A DNA stretch of 64,000 nt from assembly GCF_001570525.1 (NCBI RefSeq), contig NZ_BBXC01000030.1, positions 1 through 64,000 on the forward strand. Direction: 5' to 3'. A program made the translations under genes and the position numbers. The notes under the pieces were generated by a model. The model searched no databases. It worked only from the letters and a program-made list of their open reading frames with translations, and was not told the origin of the DNA. Positions 9,901 to 17,658 of this stretch are shown here, piece by piece (positions within the stretch are counted from its first letter, which is position 1; every line of letters starts with the position of its first letter). This DNA is from Herbidospora sakaeratensis. GTDB lineage: Bacteria > Actinomycetota > Actinomycetes > Streptosporangiales > Streptosporangiaceae.

Positions 9901-12900
9901 TGGCGGTGCCGGAGGCCCAGGCCTGGGCGAAGGGCAGGACGTTCCAGCTCATGGTGCCGGTGGGGGAGCAGGAAGTGTCCTTCGTGGTGACCTGGTCGGT
10001 CGTGGCGAGTGCCGGTTGCCCTGACCAGGTGATGCCGCCGCTGGTCCAGCTTCCGGTGACGCGCTGGGCGCGGATGCCGGAGTTGGTGTCGCCGCAACCG
10101 TCCGCGGCGAGTTTGCGCAGAATCAGCGTCGCGTCGGTCACCGTGGTGCCGGCCAGCGAGGCGGTGTTGAAGTTGAGGTAGGTCCGCTCGTAGGTCCGGA
10201 AACCGGGGAAACTCTCGTAGCTACCGGCATACAGGTCGGGGTCGGACTGCACGTCGGATCCGTCCGGCCCGCTGGTGCCGATCCAGGTGTCGGTGAGGTT
10301 CGGCAGAGTGGTCGTCGGGTCGACGGTCACCGGGTAGACGGTGGCCTTGTCGGCCAGGAAGGCCGGGTCGGGCCGCAGCACCAGGACCTGCTTGCCGCTG
10401 TCGTTGACGACCTGGGTGGAGATCTTCCCGGTACGTCCGCGCTTGCCGCTGGAGTCCCACATCATCGGCGCGGGGGCCGAGGCGGTGGTTCTGCCGTTGC
10501 CGTCCTTGAGCGCCAGCGCGCCCTGGGCCGATGCCGTCAGGGTCATGCCCTCGGCGACGACCGGAAGGCGGTATTCCATCGCCCCGGCCGGGGGCTTGCG
10601 CAGCACCACGTCGTGCCGGAAGCCGGAGCTCAGCGCGGTGATCACCAGGTCGGCGCCGGGGCCGGCCGCGTCCACGTACGTGGCGACGTTGCCGTTGACC
10701 TGCGGCTTGGGCAGTGAACTGGGCCATTGAAGGGCGAACCGCTCGCCGGACATCCCCTCCAGCCGGGCCAGGGTGCCTTGCCCGCCCGCCGACAGTTCGA
10801 CGGTCGCGGCGGAGACCTTGGGCCTCAGCACACCGCCGACCTCGACCAGGGTCGTGTCGATGGCCGCCCAACTGCCGTCGGTCTGCTTCACCCGGACGGG
10901 ACCGGAGGAGTACTCGGTGGTGAAGGTGCCGTCGGGGTTGCGGAAGGTCTGGGAGTCGACGGTCGTGCGGTCGTCCAGCAGGGTGCGGCCGGTGACGGCC
11001 TTGTTCGCCGATGACGTGCCCGCAGCCGCCTGCATCAGGGCCGGGCCCTGCATCGCGGCGGGGGCGGTGCCCGCGCCGGTCAGCCACTCCTCGATCTTGG
11101 TGACCTTGTCCTCGGCGTCGGTGTAGCTGACGGTCTTGCCGCCGACCGGCGGGATGACCTCGGTCTTGTCGCCGTAGTAGTTCGTGGTCGTGCGCCGCAG
11201 TTCGCTCGAGCCCGTCATGTCGGCCGAGACGACCACACGACCGACGCCGTCGTAGGTCTGCTTGGTCCACTGCGGCAGCGTCGTCATCGCCGCGTTGAGC
11301 AGCCCGCTGCCGGGCGCGGCGCTGTTGTGCGCGGCCCCGCTGGTGGCCGAGGTCAGGCCACGCGAGTCGTAGACGGTCGCGTTGACGATCCGGCCGCCCG
11401 CCGGGGAGGCGACCTGCGTCTCGCGGGCGCGGCCCAGGCCGTCGTCGTAGGTGTAGGTGGTCACGTACGTGCTCGCCGTCTGGATCTTCGACAGCGCCGT
11501 GCGCGCGGGCCCGTTCACCACCCCGGAGGCGTCGACCGGGATCGTGTACGCCACCGTCGCGGCCGCCACCCCGCCGCTCTTCGGCTGGGCCGGGGTCCAC
11601 AGCGCGAGGGTACGGCCCAGGGCGTCGTAGTCGATGTTGGTGTCGTACCCGGCCTCGTTGCGGGTGCCGATCGGCTGGCCGAACTCCGGGTTGGCCCAGG
11701 TGCTGGTCGTCTGGCCGAGCGGGTTGGTGACCGCGACGCCGCCCGTGGGCCAGCCGGTGGCCGGGGTGTAGGTGGTGGTTGTCGTCTTGTTCAGAGGGTC
11801 GGTCGAGGAGGCGGAGCGGCCGTAGCCGTCGTAGGTCACCTTGGTCGAGGTGAACTCGGTCGCGCTGGTGTAGGCGCGGCTCTGGGTCGCGTTGCCCTTG
11901 GTGGGCGCGTTCGCGGCCTCGCTGGTCGCTCCGTCGTAGAGGGTGACCGTGCGGCCCATGAACTCACCCGCCGCGCAGTCGTCGCCCTTGCGGCGCTCTT
12001 CCGCGCCCGGGTAGGAGATCATCCACGCCCCGCCGCTGGTGTTCTTCGCGTACGTCGTGGCGGTGCAGGTGTTGTCGGAGGCCAGGCCGCGCTGACCGTA
12101 GTCGTTGACGCGGATCGGCAGCGCGTCGCCGTTGTAGGTGGTCGCCGTGTCGCTGTAGCGCCAGCCCGAGGTTACCTTCTCCCGGCCGACCTGCCTGGTC
12201 TGGTTGACGTAGGCGGGGTCGTCAGAGTCGGGGCCATTGCCGGAGCTGACGATCTGGTACTCGTACCGGGCGCCTTCCTCCTCGGAGAACGTCGCGGGGG
12301 TGGAGCCGCTCATCGTCAGTACACGGAGCGTCTGCTCCATCAGCGGCTTTCCGGCCAGGAGCTTGCGGTCGGGGAAGGTGTTGCCTTCGAAGTCGGTGAC
12401 CTGGGTGCCGCGGATTGCGAGCCCGAAGCCGCCGATACGGTCCTCGTACATGCCCCGGAAGAAGGTGGAGCTGGTCGCGGTGTACCCGGCGGGATCAGTG
12501 CCGGTTCCTTTGAGTACCCGGACGGTGGGGTAACCGCGGTATCTGGTCCATTGAGGGACGAGCGAGGGAAGTGACCGCGGGTCACGCTCGGGCCGAGTCC
12601 AGCCGGGCGTGCCTACGTACTGGTAGCTGGTGATCAGGTCGGGGGAGCCCCCGACCAGGTCTTTGTCGACTACTTTGGTGACCACCCATTTGAGCCAGAT
12701 GCTGCCGGCCGGGACGAAGCCGTTGCCTTCCCACACCTCGCCCTGGTAGATCCAGTAACAGTCGTTGCCCTCATCGTCGCGCGTGTCAGGGTCGCTGGTG
12801 GTCTCCAGATCACAGCCCGAGGGGAGCCCGTAGGTGATCTCGGTCCGTCCGCCGAGTTCGTTGTCGATCGCGATCAGGCGCGGCAGGCGGGAGCGGCCGT

Positions 12901-14818
12901 AGTCGAAGGTGTTCCACAGGCTGTCCTGCAGCACCGAGGTGAACTTCACCGGCGGTAGCGCGATGTCCGGGCCGTTCCCGGCCAGCCCCGTCTGTTTGAT
13001 CTGGTCCAGCCACAGCGTCGGCATCAGTTCGTCGGGGGATTCGATGTACTTGTGCGTCAGGTCATAGCGGGTGACATCGGCCCACCCGGTCCCGTCGGCT
13101 ACCTGGGTGGTGATCGAGGTGATCCGCTTGTCCAGGTAGAACATCATGTTGTCGCCGCACGGGTAGAAGTCGCTGCACAGATCCCAGTCCGGCAGGTCGC
13201 TGTCGCCGCCGATCACCCGGGAGCTCAGGCCGAACTGCACCCGGGCGGTGGGGACCGAGCCGGCCACGTTCAGGTTCCACCCGTAGCTGATGGACGACAG
13301 GACGGCCGAGGTGTCGTAGTCCAGCCAGCAGTTGGAGAACTGCCGCCGGTTGGAGCAGTAGGCGTCGGTTCCCCGCTGGTAGGCGTAGTCGATCACGTTG
13401 CCCTGCGGGTCGACCTCCTGGTCGAGCATCCACCGGTATGGGGCGGTGCACACCGTGCTGGCATAGCCCTCCCCGAGTTCCACCCAGTACTGGTGGCATG
13501 GCTGCCCCGGCTCCGGCGCGAAGTAGGGGATCTGCAGGCTGGCGTCGCGGCGGTAGCCCAGGCGGTAGACGGTGCCGTCCTGCGTGGTGATCTTCCAGTA
13601 CGGCTTGGCCGACTCCGCGCCCGAGGCGATCTGCTCGATCTTCCAGCCGTGGTCCTCGACCGTCTTCCAGGTGCCGCTGGTCTTGTCTTTCACGATCTTC
13701 GTGGACACCCCGGCCAGCGACAGTGTCAGATGAATCACCGAGGTGTCCTCGTAGTCCTCGGCCGAGCCGGTGTCCCAGCACCAGTCCTCGCAGTCGTAGA
13801 AGGACTGCTCGATGTAGCTGGTCTCCAGATCCCAGCCCAGGCCAGCCGCCGAGCTCTGGTTGTTGGTCAGCGTGGTCATCCCGTCGACCATCGAGGAGGA
13901 ATAGCTCAGCGCCAGGTCAGGAGCCTTGCCCGCCAGCGGCGGAGGGACCGCGATCGGGTAGGAGTAGGAGAAGGCCCCGCCCGACAGACCCACCTGCCAG
14001 TCGCCCGCCGGCTTGAGGTCGGTCACCGCGAACGACCCTGAGGCCGAACCGTCGGTGGCCGCCGCCGCCTGGGCGACCGCCAGCACCGACTCACCCGAAC
14101 CCGCCTCGGCGACCGCGGTCAGCGTGCCCGCCTTCACATCGTTGACGACCGGCAACTGCCGCCGCTGGCCGGCGGCCTTCAGCCAGCACTCGTCGGTCAG
14201 CGGCGTCTGGAGCACACACGCGGGCTGCTCCACCAGCGTCAGGAAGGAAGCGGATCCGCGCTTCCCGGCACTACGGAAGGAGGAGTAGTCGACGCTCACC
14301 GTGACGGGAGCGCGCTCGCTACCTCCATCGGCCCGGGACAGACGCAGCGCCACACCGACACCGCCCGCTTTCGCGGCCGCGTCGCGGCCGAGGCTCTCCA
14401 CCCGGACCTTGGAAGGAGCGGCCGACGCGGCGCGCTCACCCTCGTGGGTGGCCTCTGGGGCTGACGCCTTCTCCCCGCCGACGGCACGCTCCAACGGGCC
14501 GGGGGCGCTGATCTTCACCGGCAACCCGGCGACCGCCACCGCCTGAGCTCCAGGCGCAGGGACCACCAGGTCGGCGCTGCCCGCTTTGGGCCAGACCGGA
14601 GCGGGGGGCTGCGGCGCGGCCGGGGCATCTTCGGCGCCCTTGACAACCGGCGCTGCCGCGACAGGCCTGCCCTCCACCGAAGGTTCCGTCATCGGCTCCG
14701 GCAACTCGGCGGCGGAGGCGGCCGTGACCAGCCCATCCGGGACACCGATCGTCGAGACGAACACCGACACGACGACCGCGAGCGCGGTTCCCGCGATCTT
14801 GCCTCGCGCCCTGACCAC
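3920..14818 (-). CDS. Secreted Rhs/YD-repeat polymorphic toxin with Hint and GIY-YIG-like C-terminus
   Basis: The start chosen is GTG at 14818, six bases after GAGGGG; it gives 3632 residues with a clean signal peptide (hydrophobic AGTALAVVVSVFVSTIG, cleavage near ASAAEL). Order of regions: N-terminal SpvB/TcdB-like section; first YD-repeat block; from about residue 1240 an insert with a DNRLRE-like beta domain (about 1510-1680), one Ig/Fn3-like module, a LamG-like lectin fold (about 1810-2003, beginning IAHWKFDGTGG) and six more modules of about 105 residues ending in W-x-x-W; second YD-repeat block from about 2655; Rhs core (LPFGDRRGADD to SDPTGLNPD, about 3140-3215); pretoxin Hint domain (about 3376-3521, NSFVAGTLVLM to VLTHN); and a tip of about 112 residues with GVY, YVG, Arg, Glu and Asn of a GIY-YIG nuclease. 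The shell should protect and auto-release the tip. DUF4259 follows. The tip region is A+T-richer than the shell, as expected for exchangeable toxin cassettes. Confidence 0.9.
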   Translation of the reverse strand: MVRARGKIAGTALAVVVSVFVSTIGVPDGLVTAASAAELPEPMTEPSVEGRPVAAAPVVKGAEDAPAAPQPPAPVWPKAGSADLVVPAPGAQAVAVAGLPVKISAPGPLERAVGGEKASAPEATHEGERAASAAPSKVRVESLGRDAAAKAGGVGVALRLSRADGGSERAPVTVSVDYSSFRSAGKRGSASFLTLVEQPACVLQTPLTDECWLKAAGQRRQLPVVNDVKAGTLTAVAEAGSGESVLAVAQAAAATDGSASGSFAVTDLKPAGDWQVGLSGGAFSYSYPIAVPPPLAGKAPDLALSYSSSMVDGMTTLTNNQSSAAGLGWDLETSYIEQSFYDCEDWCWDTGSAEDYEDTSVIHLTLSLAGVSTKIVKDKTSGTWKTVEDHGWKIEQIASGAESAKPYWKITTQDGTVYRLGYRRDASLQIPYFAPEPGQPCHQYWVELGEGYASTVCTAPYRWMLDQEVDPQGNVIDYAYQRGTDAYCSNRRQFSNCWLDYDTSAVLSSISYGWNLNVAGSVPTARVQFGLSSRVIGGDSDLPDWDLCSDFYPCGDNMMFYLDKRITSITTQVADGTGWADVTRYDLTHKYIESPDELMPTLWLDQIKQTGLAGNGPDIALPPVKFTSVLQDSLWNTFDYGRSRLPRLIAIDNELGGRTEITYGLPSGCDLETTSDPDTRDDEGNDCYWIYQGEVWEGNGFVPAGSIWLKWVVTKVVDKDLVGGSPDLITSYQYVGTPGWTRPERDPRSLPSLVPQWTRYRGYPTVRVLKGTGTDPAGYTATSSTFFRGMYEDRIGGFGLAIRGTQVTDFEGNTFPDRKLLAGKPLMEQTLRVLTMSGSTPATFSEEEGARYEYQIVSSGNGPDSDDPAYVNQTRQVGREKVTSGWRYSDTATTYNGDALPIRVNDYGQRGLASDNTCTATTYAKNTSGGAWMISYPGAEERRKGDDCAAGEFMGRTVTLYDGATSEAANAPTKGNATQSRAYTSATEFTSTKVTYDGYGRSASSTDPLNKTTTTTYTPATGWPTGGVAVTNPLGQTTSTWANPEFGQPIGTRNEAGYDTNIDYDALGRTLALWTPAQPKSGGVAAATVAYTIPVDASGVVNGPARTALSKIQTASTYVTTYTYDDGLGRARETQVASPAGGRIVNATVYDSRGLTSATSGAAHNSAAPGSGLLNAAMTTLPQWTKQTYDGVGRVVVSADMTGSSELRRTTTNYYGDKTEVIPPVGGKTVSYTDAEDKVTKIEEWLTGAGTAPAAMQGPALMQAAAGTSSANKAVTGRTLLDDRTTVDSQTFRNPDGTFTTEYSSGPVRVKQTDGSWAAIDTTLVEVGGVLRPKVSAATVELSAGGQGTLARLEGMSGERFALQWPSSLPKPQVNGNVATYVDAAGPGADLVITALSSGFRHDVVLRKPPAGAMEYRLPVVAEGMTLTASAQGALALKDGNGRTTASAPAPMMWDSSGKRGRTGKISTQVVNDSGKQVLVLRPDPAFLADKATVYPVTVDPTTTLPNLTDTWIGTSGPDGSDVQSDPDLYAGSYESFPGFRTYERTYLNFNTASLAGTTVTDATLILRKLAADGCGDTNSGIRAQRVTGSWTSGGITWSGQPALATTDQVTTKDTSCSPTGTMSWNVLPFAQAWASGTANYGIMLRGVDETTSRPLFDRGFHSNETTSGSQNKPSLAVTYTPAGSTPGTAGLAVAPFRTVSGTTTATSLTPQLAATVSDPYGGTLTGEFEVEHDPSVPAQGSGQIWTGSAAGITAGQSAAVVVPGLQQGWLVRWRARAVNPGQSTASAWSSWQTLRIDPTAAQAPTSTPIAHWKFDGTGGEATGTSGRTATLGGTAAWTTGVFGGALEAGGGANSASTPTWVMRTDQSFTISAWMRVENANGWYEPIRQEGTNKPPFYMGINPSGQLQMVLNASDTAGAIAYGTWSGSYPIKRWFHITGVYDKANGRVRVYRDGVEQGNNTVPMSGFQGNGQVKFGANYTGQIDDVRVYQKVLTATEIAAIAAGSPAPDRTPIADQFGATGTTTLTPTLSARVSEPGGQVVRAEFQAEHDVTQVWTGAKDNITSGTTTTIQIPSGTLQDGWEIRWRARAVRGDTSSAWGAWQTFTVNTPKPTVSALQLTPSTVVGGQSVTSTVTPQLKATVTDPGGAAVRAEFEVEQPHGTSAWTGNLATVASGAQASITVPSGELVDGVAARWRVRAVNPNGNVAGAWSSWQDFAIDTPDPTIGSLQTDPSVVSGTDTLTQTLTPNLRATVAEPGNGQVKAEFELEHDGQQIWTGASGAVASGAVASVGVPSGELSNGWTVRWRARAVTVATAATSGWSDWQTVKVQTEPIDPAPAVGALQISPSELIAGERVTTSITPTLAAQVSDPAGGTLRTEFAIEHDGTQVWTGADADTPAGQQASVVVPPGELTDGWTIRWRARALNGTIASDWSAWQDVRIDRPDPTVSDLSATESLTPELKAKVVHPDGGTLNAEFEVEHDPSVPAQGTGQIWAGTDNDVPSGQTATVATSAMTEGWKVRWRVRAVTADVGASAWSAWQPLTVTDGTSIPTVTGPRTQPADFRTLTPALIATFSAAQNQVGGEFQVEHDPTATGQGTGLIWSGDVTGATSGKEAAVTVPSGLLQDGWKIRWRTRAVRGAAASEWTAWQSGTADAPEFYTTTFEYDLLGNMTKQTDANGNVRTFTSDLMGRRIASTDPDSGDSTSGYDAAGQLLWTIDAMNHKTSYVYDELGRKTSAWSGEPTAGTKIAEWKYDSVQVGQLTSATRYVNGNPYVSATTAYDNMGRSTGSSITIPNVEGLLGGTYAFESSYTPAGQVGTYTMPAVGDLARETVTSTYNDLGLAQGLTSDLAGGFTYVKSTTYSSTGFLSEREYGSAGKIKRSMTWDTSTGWLSRLTTDNDTAAPGLAQDDQFFYDPTGEITRVLDAASAVPGSTVGQSECFSYDGLYRLTSAYTTTGNTCTAAPDGLGIDPYNEKYAYDQVGNIAALTRDAQTSTYAYPPKDGELPNAVRTVTHPGGMDTYGYDAAGQLINRTDGGFEWNAQGQLIKATVDGSDTSMVYGADGERLIRREPGGEVTLYLGSMEVEVTGDEINATRYYDSPDGATAAMRSSEAGLKWLMSGLHGSAQLAIDDDNGAISRERYLPFGDRRGADDLDFTDRGFLGKTEDESTSLTYLSARYYDPSLGKFISTDPLLDLRFPQWANAFAYSGNNPIGMSDPTGLNPDAGGGTYGCTTVAACAASNYDVCIQKFGRIACADARADQSEAGSNSAEDAFLDALKLVGKLAIAALGFESELNCLLKGDPAACGDAALNVLASVAGGLAGRLIKKYGLPWEWKEAFKVGKKLANAIGDAIGKFKSWGRAEKRALADRKVSKGINATCGVTNSFVAGTLVLMGDGSYKPIERVEDGDRVVATDPITGKTASRLVINARSNRGEKHLVRISTDDRTSSLTATESHPFWTSDGRWFNAQDLEPGQLLQTTGGSYARIGSVKPETRFDLPVFNLTVDGDSTYYVLFGGSPVLTHNSGCTLGWVFNVPKGPGVYTIHLKNGQKYVGMSTADISGRVSASMSKGHAVGSRGFGINDVASVTWMTLPKGVKSSVARRVEQTVMEGWKKQGVKLLNRRDPEIDTSPGDYFN

Positions 14819-15370
14819 GGGACACCCCTCAACACCTAAGACCTTGTCAGATGACAGAGGGATGATGCCGGGAGGTAAGAAAAAGATAAAGAGTGACCAA
14901 AGTGGACATAAGTGACTTAAGATGCACATGGTGTGATGAGTGGACGTCAGGAGCACTTTGATCGATTTCGGGTGTGAGTAAGGTCACTCTTGGATCGCTC
15001 CCGCGATTTGCTCCGCGTTCACCCGCCTGTCAGTTCAATTGAGCTCGGGCCGGCCCGGTAGACCATGATCATGCCGCGAGCTGGGAGAACGCCGTTCCGC
15101 CCTGGAGCGCATCCGCTGCGAAGGGCCGCCGGACGGGCAGCCTCTCGTTTCCGGCACATACGCGACGATGTCTCCGGGGGCCACACCCGGGAGGTGAACA
15201 GCCTTCGGACGGCGCTCATGACCTGGCAGGGACTGCCTGCCACCCTGGACCGACGGCCCGCCGTGTCGAGGACTAAGACGGTCGTGGACACAGACCAATC
15301 GCTTTCACGATCTGTGTACCAAGTCGATGCGCTGGGGTCGGATTCCTTCGCGTAGAGGGTGAGACGGGAC
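14819..15370. other. Intergenic region upstream of the Rhs gene
   Basis: No convincing gene. The minus strand carries the ribosome-binding site GAGGGG of the Rhs gene and an A+T-rich stretch near 14870-14930 that probably holds its promoter; I cannot assign hexamers with confidence. Open frames here lack protein-like composition. Confidence 0.4.
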
Positions 15371-17155
15371 CTAATCAGTACGAGAGCGCTCACGGGTGAA
15401 AGTCGAGCATCGCAATCCCGACGTCGTGGCGACGCCGAGGCAGTCGTGCACGATTCCGATATCGGTGATCCTCGCCCCGACATGAATGGCACCCCAGACT
15501 TCTCCAGTGGCGAGGTTGGAGAACCGTACGAGACCTCCCTCGTCACCGGAGATCAGCGTCAGCTCACCCTTCAGCCGGAGAGTCTCACAGGCGGTCACCG
15601 GCACCAGATGGCCGGGCTCCACCCGCGTCATCTCCTCACCATGATTGCGGAAGTCGATCATCCCGATGTGCTTGCAGCCCGCCTCAATGTAGAAGAGCAA
15701 TCCCTCCGCTGAGGTGGCCAGCTTGAGAGGCCAGCCGCCCTCCCCGGTCGCATAGTCCTCAATGAGCTCACCGGTGTGCGCGTCGAGCAGGAATATCCTC
15801 ATCGCCCCCATCCCGCCGGCAAAATCGCGTCACGATCATTGGCCTTGGCCCACGCCAGCGTCACCACGCTGCTCCCCTCCGGGAGGGGGATCTCCCGTAC
15901 CTCTCGCGCGTTCATGTCGGAGACGAAGATCGAGCCGGACATCAGCCCGCCCATGGCGATGAGCCCGTCACCGTTCGCGTCGAACGCTGTGATACCGGCG
16001 ACGCCGCGGAGGGTGATCTCGAAGTCCTCCACCGGTCGGCCCGAACTCAACTCGAAGGCGAACAACCGGCCGTCATCGGCTTTGGTTCCATAAGGCAGGA
16101 CGATGTTGCTGCTGACGATATTCGCGCAATCCGCCACCGCCACCGCGCGGTCACCGTACCCAGTCGTCGCGGACTCCAACCCGGTGACATATCGGCGCTG
16201 ACCGGTGTCACGCGGCTGCTCCCTGTTTCCTGGGAATGGCTCCCATAGACACACCTGGCCCACCCGGTTGACGTACACGACGAAGCCGGTCCCCTCGATC
16301 TCCGCCGCTGCGAGGGACTCCACTCCCTCTCCGTGATCAAGGCGCAGTTCGTTGACGATCGAGCCGTCGGCCAGTGAGTGCACGCGGATCGTGGACGAGG
16401 AGGCGACGGCGACTGCTCCGGCTTCATCGCCACGACCGGCCAATACGGCGACCGCGACCGCCACACCTGTTTGGGCTGGTATGTCGCAGAGTTTTCGCTC
16501 CGGTGCGCAGATCGTGTGCGTGCACTCGGATTCCGCATGCCGACGCGATGACATGACGTCCGCCGGAGCGCTTGACGTCCAAGACCACAGGGCGGGTGAT
16601 TCGGCCTTCGATCGCACTGCCGGGCGGCGAGGCGGATGTGGGTATCGACATAACGCGGGTGACCCAGTCATCCGCGGCCGGGGTGCCGTAGCAGCCCCGC
16701 ACCGCCGCGACGCCAGGCAGTCCGTCAGCGGGCTCCGCGTCGACGGCATTCCAGGCGGCCACCACGCTCTGGTCGTCGGCCGAGACGACGACCGACTCGC
16801 CATCCACGTCTGCGACCGCCAGCCCGCTCAGTGGATGTGCGTGGGCATCGTGGTTGTCGGACAGCACCGTGCCGGTAGCCAGATCGACCAATGCGACGGT
16901 GTGATTCCTGCGCCCGATCGCCGCGACCCGCCGCCCGTCGAACAGCCCGCAGGCGAATGCGGTGATCTCCCCGGCGGCCGGCAGTCGCAGTTCGCGTACC
17001 AGCCGCCCGGAGACGTCGTGCAGGTGAAGCACGCCGTTGTCCTTGCCTAGGGAGACGAAGGTCGGGTGCCCGTCCAGTTCCGTGCAGGCCACCAGTCGAA
17101 TCCCGTTGCCGGGCACGCCGATGACGCGCTTCGCCGGCCCTTTGCTCCAGCGCAC
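15371..17155 (-). pseudogene. WD40-like beta-propeller protein broken by two frameshifts
   Basis: Three consecutive minus-strand frames form one propeller-like protein of about 595 residues. Frame one starts MRWSKGPAKRVIG at 17155, with repeated blade motifs such as VALVDLATGTVL. Near 16470-16495 the blade content jumps to another frame (GVAVAVAVLAGRGDEAG). Near 15805 it jumps again, from LAWAKANDRDAILPAGWG to AMRIFLLDAHTGELIEDY. The second junction lies in a run of five G (minus strand, 15805-15809), and a sixth G would restore the frame. No signal peptide is visible. Both indels could be true decay or base-calling errors. Such propellers in actinomycetes often accompany kinases or STAND ATPases, but no partner domain is intact here. 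Confidence 0.7.
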
Positions 17156-17178
17156 CCATCGAGGCGACCACCAGGTCG

Positions 17179-17403
17179 TCAGGCCAGTTCCGCGATCTCT
17201 TCGGCTATGGCGTCCGCGCCTGTCTGCCGCGCGATGAGCGCGAAATGAGCGGCTCGATCGGATAACGCCGCGTCGCGGACCGCATAAATGCCGCGGATGA
17301 GAATCTCGGTCAACTGCCGGGCACGTGTGGAGTCCGAACGACCGAGCGCCCTGAGCATACGGTTCAGGTCAGTCACCATGATCAGGCTCACATCGTCGAG
17401 CAC
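17179..17403 (-). CDS. Small helical protein of unknown function
   Basis: 74 residues from GTG 17403 (MLDDVSLIMVTDLNRMLRAL), helical, Ala/Arg/Leu-rich, ending ADAIAEEIAELA. It stops 23 bp before the propeller gene on the same strand, so it could be the first gene of that operon. No ribosome-binding site clearly supports the GTG; a start further upstream lacks an ATG, so this may be the tail of a decayed gene. I do not recognise the family. Confidence 0.35.
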   Translation of the reverse strand: MLDDVSLIMVTDLNRMLRALGRSDSTRARQLTEILIRGIYAVRDAALSDRAAHFALIARQTGADAIAEEIAELA

Positions 17404-17548
17404 GGTGTCCAGCCCGCCGCAGGCCGCGCCGTGTGTGGCGGCATGACGGCCAGCGTAGTCATCCTCCTACAGCCAGGTCCCCCGAGCCCGGTGCGCGGCG
17501 ACGATGTGGTCGTGGATCCTCTGATGCCAGGTCGCCGCGTCCATGTAG

Positions 17549-17578
17549 CTTCCAACATAACGAGGATTATGTTGGAAG
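17549..17578. promoter_or_regulatory. 12-bp perfect inverted repeat (operator candidate 1)
   Basis: CTTCCAACATAA (17549-17560) and TTATGTTGGAAG (17567-17578) are exact complements separated by CGAGGA. The arms are A+T-rich in a very G+C-rich window, about 80 bp upstream of the coiled-coil gene. Confidence 0.6.
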
Positions 17579-17610
17579 ATCATCTACACCTCCGACACAA
17601 CGGATCTCTA

Positions 17611-17642
17611 TTTCTGATTTTCTGTTTCCAGAAAATCAGAAA
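17611..17642. promoter_or_regulatory. 14-bp perfect inverted repeat (operator candidate 2)
   Basis: TTTCTGATTTTCTG (17611-17624) and CAGAAAATCAGAAA (17629-17642) are exact complements around TTTC. The right arm ends five bases before the AGGG ribosome-binding site of the coiled-coil gene, so a protein bound here would block transcription or translation start. It could also act as a partition or nucleoid site. Confidence 0.65.
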
Positions 17643-17658
17643 TGCTAGGGTGATCTTC

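Noticed and set aside
5045-12574. Long plus-strand frames opposite the Rhs gene
   Set aside because: They are antisense shadows of the G+C-rich Rhs coding strand with no domain content, and the minus-strand frame has YD repeats, Hint and toxin motifs.
17431-17658. Upstream extension of the coiled-coil gene to 17431
   Set aside because: The extension would run through both palindromes and contains low-complexity, non-conserved sequence; the ribosome-binding site supports the GTG at 17659.
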